DNA of 64,000 nt from Bacteroidales bacterium (GTDB taxonomy: Bacteria > Bacteroidota > Bacteroidia > Bacteroidales > G3-4614), in NCBI GenBank assembly GCA_015061035.1, contig SUXK01000003.1:28700-92699 (forward strand), read 5' to 3'. Below, one piece after another: positions 9,950 to 19,685 of this stretch (its first letter is position 1; each line of letters begins with the position of its first letter). The notes under the pieces were generated by a model. The model did not search any database, was not told where the DNA came from, and worked only from the letters and a program-made list of their open reading frames with translations. The position numbers were made by a program, and so were the translations under genes.

Positions 9950-12900
9950 CTATTTTACCATAAATTTAAGACTCTTATTCACTCCATTTGAGAGTTGAAT
10001 ATTAACTATATAAGTTCCCGATGTTCTAGGTGCCTCTATTACATTATCTCCTACTTTTAATGTAATTGGTTGCACCTGCCCTGTACTATTTGCAAGGGTA
10101 CCGGTTATATTACATGGTTCGGGGGTTGTTATGTTTATTGTTACGCTTCCGCCCTGTTCAACCATTGTAGGATATAGAAGTATAGTGCTATCTGTTGACT
10201 CAAAACTCATTTCACAACTTTTTAACTCTATACCCTCCTCAGTTTTTACCTTTACCGAGAACAGGTCTTGTGCATTGGCAGTTTTGGGCAGTGATATATA
10301 AGGAGTTGTAAAGGGTAGCCTCTCGCCATTCATATACCACTCATATTCAACAAAGTTTAATGCTCCGTTGTTCTCTGGACTGTTAACTATTGCGAGAACA
10401 TCATCCCAACGTTTTATGATTACCTCCTGTGGTAATTTATATATGTTTAGTTGATACTCTGCTCTACTCTCATTGCTTTCAGATATTATTGTTATTGGTA
10501 CTATATATTTTCCTCCCGGCAATATATCCGTTATATAACGCGATTGTTCATCCCCTGCAATAATAACCGTTCCGTTATCTTTAGCAACAACCTCTATATC
10601 AACAAAATCGTCAGAACATGTGGCAGCATAATTAAATTGGTTACGTACTGAAGAGGCAAGTGCCTGACCATTTACTCTCAACTCCTCTATTTGTGCGGTG
10701 TAACTCTTATCACTTAAATAAAAATTGTAAGGAGTGCTTATAGTTTTCTCTCCATCGGCATATACTGCCTCCAATTTATATTCATAGTTTTTGCCCTGTA
10801 TAAGGTCTTTGTCTGTATATTTTGAGACCTTTCCCGATAGTGTTGCTACCAACTCATTATTACGATATAGATTATACTGTTTGGGCGAATTAAAAAGTAC
10901 GGGCAGTGATGAATATACCTCAATATGGTCAAACTTGGATACATCTTCTACACCCTTAAACGTTGCTGAGGGTGGAGATATAACCGCTTTTATTGAGATA
11001 TTCCCTTTTGTATCGGTATTTTGCCAATCATAGCCATTTGTAGATACTACGTTTCCTTTGCCCTCTATTATCTTATCTCCGTCAGTCATTATTAAATATC
11101 CCGAGCCTGAGTTTACCCTCAATGTGCAATAGAGAGGCTCTTTGCTATTTATAACAAACTCTTTGTCAAGTGTTATCTCTCTCTCATCTTCAGTTATTGA
11201 GAGTGGGAGTTGCTGGGTATATATATTTGCACCTTGTCTGATATAAAGGGTATAATTTATATTCGGAAAGCAATTTGTCTTAATACGCTTAATTACATAT
11301 CCATCCATACCCAACAGGTCAGAGTCACTCCACATTTGCCCTAAATATATTGGAGGAGAGGTTTTAAAGGTCAATTTTCGCACCGCTCTTTTATCTCCCC
11401 AAAATATTGTTTGTTCACTTTGGGGTATTGTCCAATCTAATACTAAATCATCTTCTGATATTCGTTCAACATTGCTTATATTGGGCGTTACTACTGGATG
11501 CTTTTCTATAATAGTTTGATTGCTTTTTGCTGTCTCATAATCACTATCTAAGTAGTATGCCGAGACTTGATAGTTGTGCTTACCTGTATAGACACCTTCA
11601 TCTACAAAACTATTTAAAGTAGGATGGCCAATTATCTCGCCATTACGATATGCTATATAGTTTAAGGGTTGTTCATCTAATGGCAACCATGTAAGTTCTA
11701 CTTTTGTTGCATCATCAACAAGTTGTGCATTTAATGCTCTTGGAGCAGGTACTATTTCGCCTTTGCGAATACCATTTTGCGATAATGCTCCGCTATTGAT
11801 TGGATCAAGATAGTGCGATATATATTTCCAAAAACGTTGCAACTTACCATAATAGTTTGTCCCTGAAGGGTAAGAACACGAAGAGTTCCCCCCTGTTAAT
11901 GAGCCAACTACTAATTTATCCTGATTAAATAGGGGTGAGCCTGATGAGCCTCCCTCCGTTGCCGAAAATCCGTTTGCAGTTGATGTAAATTCAACAGTCC
12001 AGTAACCGTTTACGCCCTCTCCCGTTCCTATGCTTGGCCATGTGCCACTAACTGCTGGAGAGATATAAGTTGATATTTTCTTAACCGCCCCCTTTGGATG
12101 ATGAATAGAGACTCCCGATTGAGATGGAGTAACTCCCCTATCCCATCCATTAAAATATGGAGTTAATGATGCAGGAAAACTGGAACGTAACAATAGCAGT
12201 GCCTGATCTAACCCTTCACGACTATTCAAACTCTTTCCCTCTAAAAACTGACAACCTGTTAATGTCTTTGTCTCTTTTATCTCACTGCTTCCGCACTCTG
12301 TTGCCTCATAATTAAAATAGAAGAGAGTCTGTTGCAGTTCTATCTCAGAGGCTATCTTTCCATCTCCCTCTAAACAGTGAAATGCTGTGTATATGTATGG
12401 AGTAAAATCTTCAGAGGTGTTGTTCAAAAGTGTTGCAGAGCATAGATATACGTAGTTGCCTATGGGAGTAACCATTTTAATTACTCCATCTTTCTCTTTT
12501 TGCCATGCCTCTCCCTCGCTGCACATAATATCAACCATACAACTTAATAACTCTGAGGTTGACACCTTTAAGTTCTTATATCCATAGCATATTTTTTCAA
12601 TATCAATCTGTGGAGCATCTGTTTGTGATGAAGAGGATACATACTCAAAAATCAAATTATCTCCTGCTACAAACTCTGTTACAAACTCTCCTCCAGAGGG
12701 ATTTGTTTGTGAGGTATATGCTCCTAACAAATGGGTATGATCTTCGTTATATATATAAAGTTTTGCCCCTTGAGGTATTTTAAATTTAGAGTAATATACC
12801 GATATTGCCGTTGCGTGGGGCGAGGTAATTTTTAGTCTACATATTCTCTCTCCACCCCCTATGTTGCTCCACTCTCCATCTTCAATTACTGACAGTTGGG

Positions 12901-13138
12901 TAGCAAGGTTTATTCCCACTCTTTCGGGTAGATCTCCGCTTTGGAGTTCATCTTCTAAAAGTTGTTCAATAGTAAATGGATTGGATATTATATTTGTTTT
13001 TAACTCCTCTTGCGATTTTAGTTTTGTTCTTGGTATATTCCAACTCGGTGGTGTTCCTCCGTACCCTATTTGTGCCGATATGGGGAGGATATTTATTAGT
13101 AGAGTGAGAAGGAGTATGACTATAATACCTCTTTTCAT
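9950..13138 (-). CDS. Secreted trypsin-like (lysyl-endopeptidase-like) protease with T9SS sorting domain
   Basis: 1062 residues with signal peptide (MKRGIIVILLLTLLINILPISAQ). The S1-type catalytic triad can be placed at H254 (YTAFHCL), D311 (GLDQALLLL) and S399 (GGSSGSPLF), in the order and style of lysyl endopeptidases. Fibronectin-III-like segments follow (ELTWLPLDEQ, YRNGE, YRNNELVATLSG). The last ~80 residues (ILLYPTMVEQGGSVTI ... GTYIVNIQLSNGVNKSLKFMVK) form a T9SS C-terminal sorting domain that does not contain the TPNPSP repeat of the other cargo. It is expected to be exported and anchored at, or released from, the cell surface. It is the third gene of a probable operon led by metK. 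Confidence 0.85.
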   Translation of the reverse strand: MKRGIIVILLLTLLINILPISAQIGYGGTPPSWNIPRTKLKSQEELKTNIISNPFTIEQLLEDELQSGDLPERVGINLATQLSVIEDGEWSNIGGGERICRLKITSPHATAISVYYSKFKIPQGAKLYIYNEDHTHLLGAYTSQTNPSGGEFVTEFVAGDNLIFEYVSSSSQTDAPQIDIEKICYGYKNLKVSTSELLSCMVDIMCSEGEAWQKEKDGVIKMVTPIGNYVYLCSATLLNNTSEDFTPYIYTAFHCLEGDGKIASEIELQQTLFYFNYEATECGSSEIKETKTLTGCQFLEGKSLNSREGLDQALLLLRSSFPASLTPYFNGWDRGVTPSQSGVSIHHPKGAVKKISTYISPAVSGTWPSIGTGEGVNGYWTVEFTSTANGFSATEGGSSGSPLFNQDKLVVGSLTGGNSSCSYPSGTNYYGKLQRFWKYISHYLDPINSGALSQNGIRKGEIVPAPRALNAQLVDDATKVELTWLPLDEQPLNYIAYRNGEIIGHPTLNSFVDEGVYTGKHNYQVSAYYLDSDYETAKSNQTIIEKHPVVTPNISNVERISEDDLVLDWTIPQSEQTIFWGDKRAVRKLTFKTSPPIYLGQMWSDSDLLGMDGYVIKRIKTNCFPNINYTLYIRQGANIYTQQLPLSITEDEREITLDKEFVINSKEPLYCTLRVNSGSGYLIMTDGDKIIEGKGNVVSTNGYDWQNTDTKGNISIKAVISPPSATFKGVEDVSKFDHIEVYSSLPVLFNSPKQYNLYRNNELVATLSGKVSKYTDKDLIQGKNYEYKLEAVYADGEKTISTPYNFYLSDKSYTAQIEELRVNGQALASSVRNQFNYAATCSDDFVDIEVVAKDNGTVIIAGDEQSRYITDILPGGKYIVPITIISESNESRAEYQLNIYKLPQEVIIKRWDDVLAIVNSPENNGALNFVEYEWYMNGERLPFTTPYISLPKTANAQDLFSVKVKTEEGIELKSCEMSFESTDSTILLYPTMVEQGGSVTINITTPEPCNITGTLANSTGQVQPITLKVGDNVIEAPRTSGTYIVNIQLSNGVNKSLKFMVK

Positions 13139-13148
13139 AGTATCAATT

Positions 13149-15293
13149 TTATTGTAACTTTCCTGCTCGAGAGGATTTAAAGAGTGAGGTCAGATATTTC
13201 TTTATACGATTTATATAGGCATGGTTTTGATGCACCGATATTGACAACGGATCACTAAAGTATGTAACATCTCCCACCTCGCCAAATTGTTCGGGATATA
13301 ATATTACCAAGTTGTTATTGGCAAAATATTTTGAAAGGAACGATGGCAATTTGTCTAAGTTGGGGGAGTAAGATACCGAGGCTTGACGTGCCGACACAAT
13401 GATAAAGAGGTCATCTTCCAAAACAACTCCTGTTAGTATTAATATATCGTTCCACTTATCCATTATGTGATACTCGGCACGAATATTCTGCTTTTTGCGA
13501 ATTAATCGGCCCTTTATTTGTCCTAAGGTATCGCGGTGGCCATAGAATATTGTCTTGCATCCCAACTGCGTTGCCATGTTGGCTATTCTACTTACCCACG
13601 TTCCAAATCCTGTTTCATATTCGGCTTTCTCAGGGATATATACTATTATTCGGGTAAGAGTATTTGTTGGTATTATACTCTTTGCAATAAGAACTGTTTT
13701 GTTTGTTCCTTTAAGTATTGCTTCGGTTGTTGAGCCAAAAAATGAGTCGGCAATATTTGCCTTATGGTGAATACCTATAAGCAATTCCGAAATACCTTTC
13801 TCCTTCATGGTATGAACAATTCCACTTGCCACGTTCATTGAAAAACGAGTGATTGTCTCTACCTGAATGTCGGCCGCCGCTGCAATCTTTGATGCGTGAG
13901 TGAGCAGATTGTTTGATATTTTGGCTGAAGCAGGATTGTCGTGACGTGCCTCATTTACCACATTCAAGAAGTATAGCGGTTGCTTTACTTTTGGATTCTT
14001 CATCACCATTGCCATATTTACCAAGAGGTCGGCTGTCATGGGATTTGAGACTGAAACCAATATCTTTTGAGGTAGTTTCTCGGTTTGAGGACTCTCCTCT
14101 TCGCTCATAGATGATAGTGCTATCTCTTTTGCTGCACGCTCGGTGAACAATGCACTTATTGTGCAAGAGATTAATATCATCAAAATTGCTCCATTGAGTA
14201 TTGAAGCATCAAACAGTTGCATCTCATATCCAATAAGAACTACCGCCAATGTTGCTGCCGCTTTTGCACTGCTCAAACCAAATAACATACGCCCTTCGGA
14301 AGAGTTCAATCGGAATATCTTTTGCATTATATATGCTGCCAACCATTTTGATATTATGGCAACTGCGGTCATAAGCAGTGCTACCCATATACTATGCCAC
14401 GAGGTAAATCCTCGAAGGTTTATCATCATTCCTACTCCTATCAAAAAGTAGGGAATAAAGAGTGCATTTCCTACAAACTCTAACCTATTCATCAAAGGCG
14501 ACACGGCAGGTATGTAACGAGTTAGGATAATTCCTGCGAAGAATGCTCCTATTATTCCTACCAAGCCTACCAATTGGGCAAGATATGCCGCAGCAAAAAC
14601 CAACGACAGGATAAATATAAATTGAGATACGTTATCGTTGTACTTCTTAAAAAACCAACGTGTAAGGCGAGGATAGATGTATATTATGGCTGCACCATAA
14701 ATTATTACACCTGCTGCAAACTTTATCCAATACAGTGCTCCTACACCCCCTTCAGCAATTCCTATTATCACCGCCATTGTTGTCAATGCAACTATAACTG
14801 CAATTACTGTTCCTGCAATGGCTATTGAAACGGAACGAGATTTTGCTACTCCATATCGGGTTACAATAGGGAACGATATTAGTGTGTGCGAAGCATATAT
14901 GGTTGATAGCAATGCTGATGCTACCCAGTTCAAACCAAATATATAATGCGACACCACCAATCCCGAAAGCAATGGTATCAGAAAGGTTATTATTCCATAA
15001 CTTATACCCCGTTTTTTATTCTTATTAAAGTCAGAGATGCTCATCTCCAACCCAACAAGGAACATTAAATAGAGCAATCCTACATTACCAAAAATCTCGA
15101 AACTTGCATCGTATTCAAGCAAATTAAAACCATGCGGACCTATTACCATTCCCGAAAATATTAATCCTATTATGTGAGGAATGTGTAATCGGTCTAATAT
15201 AATTGGGGCAAAAAGGATTATGGTCAACACCATAAAAAATATTAGTGCCGAGTTTGTTAACGGTAATTGTGATGTTATAAAACTCCAATCCAT
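13149..15293 (-). CDS. CPA2-type cation/proton antiporter with universal-stress-like C-terminal domain
   Basis: 714 residues. Residues ~15-410 hold about twelve hydrophobic helices of the Kef/NhaP-like monovalent cation:proton antiporter family (ALIFFMVLTIILFAPIIL, IIGLIFSGMVIGPHG, GLVGIIGAFFAGIILTRYIP). Residues ~430-690 are soluble and resemble tandem universal stress protein domains, with the nucleotide-type pattern SFFGSTTEAILKGTNKTVLI. The transported ion (Na+ or K+) cannot be decided. The gene starts 27 bases after metK and ends 10 bases before the protease. Confidence 0.85.
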   Translation of the reverse strand: MDWSFITSQLPLTNSALIFFMVLTIILFAPIILDRLHIPHIIGLIFSGMVIGPHGFNLLEYDASFEIFGNVGLLYLMFLVGLEMSISDFNKNKKRGISYGIITFLIPLLSGLVVSHYIFGLNWVASALLSTIYASHTLISFPIVTRYGVAKSRSVSIAIAGTVIAVIVALTTMAVIIGIAEGGVGALYWIKFAAGVIIYGAAIIYIYPRLTRWFFKKYNDNVSQFIFILSLVFAAAYLAQLVGLVGIIGAFFAGIILTRYIPAVSPLMNRLEFVGNALFIPYFLIGVGMMINLRGFTSWHSIWVALLMTAVAIISKWLAAYIMQKIFRLNSSEGRMLFGLSSAKAAATLAVVLIGYEMQLFDASILNGAILMILISCTISALFTERAAKEIALSSMSEEESPQTEKLPQKILVSVSNPMTADLLVNMAMVMKNPKVKQPLYFLNVVNEARHDNPASAKISNNLLTHASKIAAAADIQVETITRFSMNVASGIVHTMKEKGISELLIGIHHKANIADSFFGSTTEAILKGTNKTVLIAKSIIPTNTLTRIIVYIPEKAEYETGFGTWVSRIANMATQLGCKTIFYGHRDTLGQIKGRLIRKKQNIRAEYHIMDKWNDILILTGVVLEDDLFIIVSARQASVSYSPNLDKLPSFLSKYFANNNLVILYPEQFGEVGDVTYFSDPLSISVHQNHAYINRIKKYLTSLFKSSRAGKLQ

Positions 15294-15320
15294 ATCCTGC
15301 CCTTAAAATAAGAAGAACTC

Positions 15321-16604
15321 TTATATATTAAATTGCTCTTTGATTTTATCTACGTAATCAAGTTTCTCCCATGTGAAGAGTTCTACCTCTTGTACTATCT
15401 CTTGAGTATATCGAGAGGTAAATCTTTTTACTACTGTTTTGGGCTCTCGTCCCATATGGCCATATGCTGCTGTCTCCTCGTATATGGGGTTTCTCAATTT
15501 CAATCGCTCCTCTATTGCGTATGGGCGAAGGTCAAATATATCTTTGACTTTTGCCGCAATTTCAGAGTCTTTTAAACCATTCTTTGCATTCCCGTATGTA
15601 TTTACATACACGCTTATTGGCTCAGCCACTCCTATGGCATAAGACAATTGTATTAATGCTTCATTTGCCACTCCTGCTGCAACAAGATTTTTTGCAATAT
15701 GGCGTGCTGCGTATGCTGCCGAACGGTCAACTTTTGAGGGATCTTTACCTGAGAATGCTCCTCCTCCGTGTGCTCCTTTACCACCGTAGGTATCAACAAT
15801 TATTTTACGACCAGTTAAACCTGTATCTCCGTGAGGACCTCCAATTACAAATTTTCCTGTGGGATTTACATACAGTTTATAATCATCTTTGAACAATAGT
15901 TTTACTCTTTCGGGTAAGGTTGCTACTACTCGAGGGATTAATATTTCGGCAACATCCTTGCGTATTTGTGCTAACATCTCTGTATCGGCCTGCTCTTGAG
16001 AGATGGTTTGCCCTGGTTTTACAAACTCATCGTGTTGTGTTGATACAACTATTGTATCTATTCGCAAAGGAGTATTGTTATCATCGTACTCAATTGTTAC
16101 TTGACTCTTTGCATCAGGGCGTAGATATTTCATCTCTTTCCCCTCACGGCGTATTGCAGCAAGTTCAATCAACAATTTATGTGATAAATCTAACGATAGG
16201 GGCATATAGTTATCGGTTTCGTTACTTGCGTAACCAAACATCATTCCTTGGTCACCTGCTCCCTGCTCTATGTCGCTATTGCGTTCTACTCCTCTGTTTA
16301 TATCGGCACTCTGTTCGTGAATTGCAGAAAAAACACCACATGAATCTCCATCAAAGTTATACTCACTCTTTGTGTATCCTATGCGGTTTATAACTCGGCG
16401 AGCAACATCCATCAAGTCAATATACGCATTTGATTTTACCTCTCCTGCTATAACAACCTGACCTGTTGTTACTAATGTTTCACATGCTACTTTTGAATTT
16501 TTATCTTGAGCCAAAAACTCATCAAGAAGTGCGTCTGATATTTGATCTGCTACCTTGTCGGGATGTCCCTCTGATACCGATTCTGATGTAAATAAATAAC
16601 CCAT
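15321..16604 (-). CDS. metK: S-adenosylmethionine synthetase
   Basis: Forms S-adenosylmethionine from methionine and ATP. 427 residues. The N-terminal [19 protein letters not shown], the [15 protein letters not shown]-binding hexapeptide region and the C-terminal [19 protein letters not shown] phosphate-binding loop are all intact. It is slightly longer than the E. coli enzyme, as is common in Bacteroidota. Its leader contains a SAM-II riboswitch (16650-16700), which implies feedback repression by its product. It is the first gene of a likely four-gene minus-strand unit. Confidence 0.97.
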   Translation of the reverse strand: MGYLFTSESVSEGHPDKVADQISDALLDEFLAQDKNSKVACETLVTTGQVVIAGEVKSNAYIDLMDVARRVINRIGYTKSEYNFDGDSCGVFSAIHEQSADINRGVERNSDIEQGAGDQGMMFGYASNETDNYMPLSLDLSHKLLIELAAIRREGKEMKYLRPDAKSQVTIEYDDNNTPLRIDTIVVSTQHDEFVKPGQTISQEQADTEMLAQIRKDVAEILIPRVVATLPERVKLLFKDDYKLYVNPTGKFVIGGPHGDTGLTGRKIIVDTYGGKGAHGGGAFSGKDPSKVDRSAAYAARHIAKNLVAAGVANEALIQLSYAIGVAEPISVYVNTYGNAKNGLKDSEIAAKVKDIFDLRPYAIEERLKLRNPIYEETAAYGHMGREPKTVVKRFTSRYTQEIVQEVELFTWEKLDYVDKIKEQFNI

Positions 16605-16649
16605 TATTTTTATTCTATTAATTGGGAGATTTTCGGTCTTGCAGCGATT

Positions 16650-16700
16650 AAGATTTTAGCATTTTTTCAAGTGGTTGCAAGCAGTCAAATCTCTCCACGT
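16650..16700 (-). ncRNA. SAM-II riboswitch upstream of metK
   Basis: On the minus strand the leader reads GTGG, then AGAGATTTGACTGCTTGCAA, then CCAC, then a 14-base linker and GCTAAAATCT. The GTGG/CCAC pair forms stem P1, and AGATTT inside the loop pairs with AAATCT downstream to make the pseudoknot P2. The conserved SAM-II core words GATTT, TTGCAA and GCTAAA are all present in order. The aptamer ends about 45 bases before the metK ATG. Ligand and family are assigned from the conserved motif and from the downstream gene; no covariance model was run. A downstream TGCAAG (complement of 16638-16643) could pair with CTTGCA in the aptamer as an alternative fold. Confidence 0.85.
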
Positions 16701-16720
16701 TATACATAAATATTACAAGG

Positions 16721-16746
16721 CAAAAGGGCAAACCCTCACCCTTTTG
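16721..16746 (-). other. Hairpin in the metK leader, 5' of the SAM-II aptamer
   Basis: Perfect 8-base inverted repeat CAAAAGGG / CCCTTTTG with a 10-base loop. It lies between the probable -7 box (16758-16765) and the riboswitch aptamer. It has no T-run after it, so it is not a standard terminator; it may stabilise the mRNA 5' end. Confidence 0.5.
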
Positions 16747-16757
16747 TCTATTTTCTG

Positions 16758-16765
16758 CAAAGGTA
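16758..16765 (-). promoter_or_regulatory. -7 box for the metK operon
   Basis: TACCTTTG on the minus strand fits TAnnTTTG and lies just upstream of the leader hairpin and riboswitch. No convincing TTTG is seen at the -33 position. Confidence 0.5.
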
Positions 16766-16830
16766 GTTATTTTTTGCGGAATTACACCTATTATAAATGG
16801 TTAAAAATATAGTATTTAACACTATTTTAA

Positions 16831-18195
16831 CTACAAGGAGTCATCCTTAAACGAAGTTTTTAAATCTTCGCCCCAATGTAACGATGCCAAACGCTCCTCC
16901 CTGTCCATTACCTCTTTTGCTTTTTTGGGATATAAAATTAGGCGAAGCGACTGTCCGTATGTGAAATAGTTTATTGCCCAATTATAGAACACTATTATCT
17001 TATTTCTAACCCCTAATATTGAGCGAAGGTGTACTATCAGCCACATTACCCAAGCCACGAAACCTGCCATTTTTATTTTCTTAAATTCGGCAACTGCACG
17101 ATTACGCCCTACTGTTGCCATTGTGCCTAAATTCTTATATTTAAATGGCTTAAGGCTTTTCCCCTCCTCTTTTCTTTTGAGGTTTGCTGCTAATAAACTT
17201 CCTTGTTGTATTGCCACTTGTGCCAACTGAGGGTGTCCTCCTACCCAATTTTCGTCACCATCTGGCATAATGGATTGGTCACCAATACAAAATACATCGC
17301 TCATACCTTTTACCTGATTATAAGCATCTACCTCAATTCTATTCCCTCTTCCAACAGACTCCTTGGGCATATTATCTATTTTGACTCCTGCCACTCCACT
17401 TACCCAAATAAACGTACGGGTTGCTATTGTACTTCCATCTTTTAGATAAACCTTATTATCCTTAAACTCTGTTACCATCTTGTTGAGCAACACATTCACT
17501 CCCATTCTTCGTAAAAAGTTCTCGACACTGAGTGAACTCTCGTTACTCATTGATGATAATAATCTCTCGCCAGCCTCAATTAGATAAATATTCACAAGGC
17601 TTTTGGGTAAATCGGGATAATCTTTTGGGACTACAAAGTTTTTCATCTCCGATAAGGCTCCTGCAATCTCTACTCCTGTTGCTCCTCCTCCAACAATCAC
17701 GATGTTGAGGAGTTCTTGTCGTTCAACCTCATTTGAACAGGTTAATGCTCTTTCAAAGTTTGACAATATGGCATTCTGTAAACCCATGGCTTCACTTACA
17801 TTCTTCATGGGAATTGCATTCTCTTCGATAGATTTATTCCCGAAAAAGTTTGTTGTTGTTCCTGCTGCCAATACAAGATAATCGTACGATATTTTACCTA
17901 TGGAGGTTTGTACTATTTTGTGCTCGGGAAATATTGAGCGTACCTCTGCCATTCTGAAATAGAAATCTTTTCTCCTTTGAAATATCTTTCTAAAAGGAAA
18001 CGATATACTACTTGGTTCAATTCCCGATGAGGCTATTTGATATATAAGCGGAGGAAATTGATGATAATTATTTTTATCGACCAATACTACCTGAAAATTT
18101 GAATTGCGAAGTTTTTTTGCAAGACATAGTCCCCCAAATCCTCCTCCTACAATTACAACTCTCTTTTTACTGCTCTGTGGAATATTTACGCTCAT
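16831..18195 (-). CDS. ndh: Type II NADH dehydrogenase (NDH-2)
   Basis: Single-subunit, non-pumping NADH:quinone oxidoreductase, 454 residues. The FAD-binding motif VVIVGGGFGGLCLAKKL is at the N-terminus, and the second Rossmann motif IVIVGGGATGVEIAGALSEM for NADH is in the middle. FCIGDQSIMPD near residue 300 is the conserved FAD-binding ATG/GD segment, and GGHPQLAQVAIQQG is the quinone-site region of the family. A hydrophobic amphipathic stretch near residues 375-415 (VAWVMWLIVHLRSIL) anchors it to the inner membrane. It is divergent from the beta-propeller gene at 18360. Confidence 0.92.
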   Translation of the reverse strand: MSVNIPQSSKKRVVIVGGGFGGLCLAKKLRNSNFQVVLVDKNNYHQFPPLIYQIASSGIEPSSISFPFRKIFQRRKDFYFRMAEVRSIFPEHKIVQTSIGKISYDYLVLAAGTTTNFFGNKSIEENAIPMKNVSEAMGLQNAILSNFERALTCSNEVERQELLNIVIVGGGATGVEIAGALSEMKNFVVPKDYPDLPKSLVNIYLIEAGERLLSSMSNESSLSVENFLRRMGVNVLLNKMVTEFKDNKVYLKDGSTIATRTFIWVSGVAGVKIDNMPKESVGRGNRIEVDAYNQVKGMSDVFCIGDQSIMPDGDENWVGGHPQLAQVAIQQGSLLAANLKRKEEGKSLKPFKYKNLGTMATVGRNRAVAEFKKIKMAGFVAWVMWLIVHLRSILGVRNKIIVFYNWAINYFTYGQSLRLILYPKKAKEVMDREERLASLHWGEDLKTSFKDDSL

Positions 18196-18241
18196 ACAAC
18201 CTCTTTTATATAGAAAAACAAAAGATTTATTTTAAGTGTTG

Positions 18242-18249
18242 CAAATATA
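18242..18249 (-). promoter_or_regulatory. -7 box for ndh
   Basis: TATATTTG on the minus strand, about 47 bases upstream of the ndh start. A TTTG (complement of 18266-18269) lies upstream with only a 16-base spacer, which is shorter than usual. Confidence 0.45.
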
Positions 18250-18307
18250 AAAATTTTAAAGTTAGCAAAGAAATAGTTTTACATTCATTCTTGTTTTTTT
18301 AATATAA

Positions 18308-18338
18308 TTGGAATCTAATCCGAATATAACTATATTTG
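18308..18338 (+). promoter_or_regulatory. Promoter for the secreted beta-propeller gene
   Basis: TTGG (18308-18311), a 19-base spacer and TATATTTG (18331-18338), with the ATG 21 bases further on. Good match to the phylum promoter. Confidence 0.6.
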
Positions 18339-18359
18339 CATTTATAAACACCCAAAAGA

Positions 18360-19568
18360 ATGAATACAAAACTTTTACTTTTATTAATTATATCATCTCT
18401 TTTCTTCTTGCCAACAAGGAGTGAAACATTAGATACCTCGATATACTTTAACAGAATTGCCAATGATGGAGAAAATCTTTGGATAGCAACAAGTAAAGGT
18501 ATTATAAAATATAATAAAGAGGAAGATAAGGCATATAACGTTTGTGAAGAGTTGGGACTTGATACAGAAGATGTTATCCATTCCATTGCTATTGACAAAA
18601 GTAATAAGTTATGGTTTTCGGTAAAGAATAAAGGTGTTTACTATTATCAAGATGGTAAAACATATTATCGTAAAGGGGTTTATAAAGATGATTATGTGAG
18701 ATATGCCTTTGCCTTTGATTGTAACGATTCAATATGGGTGTCGGCTGGTGGATATTATACCGGACCTCAATATAATGAATACCCTGCTGGATATAATACT
18801 CCTGATACATACTCTCCAACTATGCAACCCACCATAATGGATATGGAGTTTGACAGCAATAACAATCTATGGATTCTTATCTACGGAGAGTACAATACTC
18901 TTTTATGTCATAAAAACGGTAATACATATTGCGAAAGTGTTATAGAAGGCACAACTCTTGTTCCGTCAATAACTATTGATAAGAGCAACAATATATGGTA
19001 TTCTGTTAGGGATGCGATATACTACTACGATACTTCAACACATAATCATACTCGCTATTGGCACGACACTGATAGTAATATTCCTGCCGCTCATTTTTTT
19101 GGCAGTGATATTGATGATGATGGTAATGTATGGTTTACATCATCGCACTACTTGTTACGATATGATGGCAAGGACTTTAAGTGGTGGAACTGCTATGGAT
19201 ACCACGAGGCTCGCTCAATCGTTTGCGACAACAACATTGTTTGGGTATTAATGAGTGATGATGCTCTATGCAAATTTGAGGATAACTCATTTACAAGAAT
19301 TGTTCTAAAAGATGCTGTAACAGGCATTGAAGAGAGTAGCGCAGAGGAGAGCAATACCAAAGCATACGTTTCAAATGGGGTGCTATATATTGAGAACTCT
19401 GAAGGCGTCAACTCAGTTACAGTTTATGATGCAATGGGCAGAACGCTCCTCACCCCCAACCCCTCTCCTGTAGAGAGGGGAGAGATTGCTATCCCATTAA
19501 ATTTGAATGTTAAAGGTTTGTTATTGGTTAAGGTTAACAATGAGGTTGTAAAGGTGATTTGTGAATAG
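18360..19568 (+). CDS. Secreted beta-propeller protein with T9SS sorting domain
   Basis: 402 residues with a signal peptide (MNTKLLLLLIISSLFFLPTRS). The body contains repeated blades of the two-component-regulator-propeller type, each with a W-aromatic pattern: NLWIATSKGIIKYN, KLWFSVKNKGVYYYQDGK, NIWYSVRDAIYYYD, NVWFTSSHYLLRYDGKDF. The last ~75 residues (TKAYVSNGVLYIENSEGVNSVTVYDAMGR ... VKVNNEVVKVICE) are the T9SS cassette shared by the other cargo in this window, including the repeat-encoded LLTPNPSPVERGE. No kinase or regulator domain follows, so it is an exported propeller, not a sensor. Ligand unknown. Confidence 0.8.
   Translation: MNTKLLLLLIISSLFFLPTRSETLDTSIYFNRIANDGENLWIATSKGIIKYNKEEDKAYNVCEELGLDTEDVIHSIAIDKSNKLWFSVKNKGVYYYQDGKTYYRKGVYKDDYVRYAFAFDCNDSIWVSAGGYYTGPQYNEYPAGYNTPDTYSPTMQPTIMDMEFDSNNNLWILIYGEYNTLLCHKNGNTYCESVIEGTTLVPSITIDKSNNIWYSVRDAIYYYDTSTHNHTRYWHDTDSNIPAAHFFGSDIDDDGNVWFTSSHYLLRYDGKDFKWWNCYGYHEARSIVCDNNIVWVLMSDDALCKFEDNSFTRIVLKDAVTGIEESSAEESNTKAYVSNGVLYIENSEGVNSVTVYDAMGRTLLTPNPSPVERGEIAIPLNLNVKGLLLVKVNNEVVKVICE
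19460..19480. repeat. Palindromic TPNPSP repeat inside the sorting-domain coding region (copy 1)
   Basis: CCCCTCTC-ctgta-GAGAGGGG. The palindrome and its C-rich left flank are translated in frame as TPNPSPVERGE in the sorting domain of the propeller gene. Confidence 0.9.
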
Positions 19569-19578
19569 TTAAATAGAT

Positions 19579-19656
19579 ATGACAATAGAGGGAGAACAAA
19601 AAATAGATATAGAACAAGGAGCAATATTCAATTTGGTAAAAGGAATAATTAAATAG
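19579..19656 (+). CDS. Possible 25-residue ORF, uncertain
   Basis: A short ATG-initiated frame (MTIEGEQKIDIEQGAIFNLV...) between two cargo genes. It has no recognisable ribosome binding site or similarity that I know of. It could be a small peptide, a leader, or the remains of a deleted gene. It is listed because the surrounding 117-base gap is otherwise only AT-rich with a repeated AAATAGATAT. Confidence 0.2.
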   Translation: MTIEGEQKIDIEQGAIFNLVKGIIK

Positions 19657-19685
19657 ATATTATAAACTTTAAATACGCAAAGATT

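Noticed and set aside
15920..16393. 157-codon plus-strand ORF opposite metK
   Set aside because: Antisense to a fully intact metK; composition rich in Leu, Tyr and Cys as expected of a shadow frame.
16721..16746. Terminator upstream of metK
   Set aside because: The stem is perfect but no T-run follows and it lies 5' of the aptamer inside the leader.
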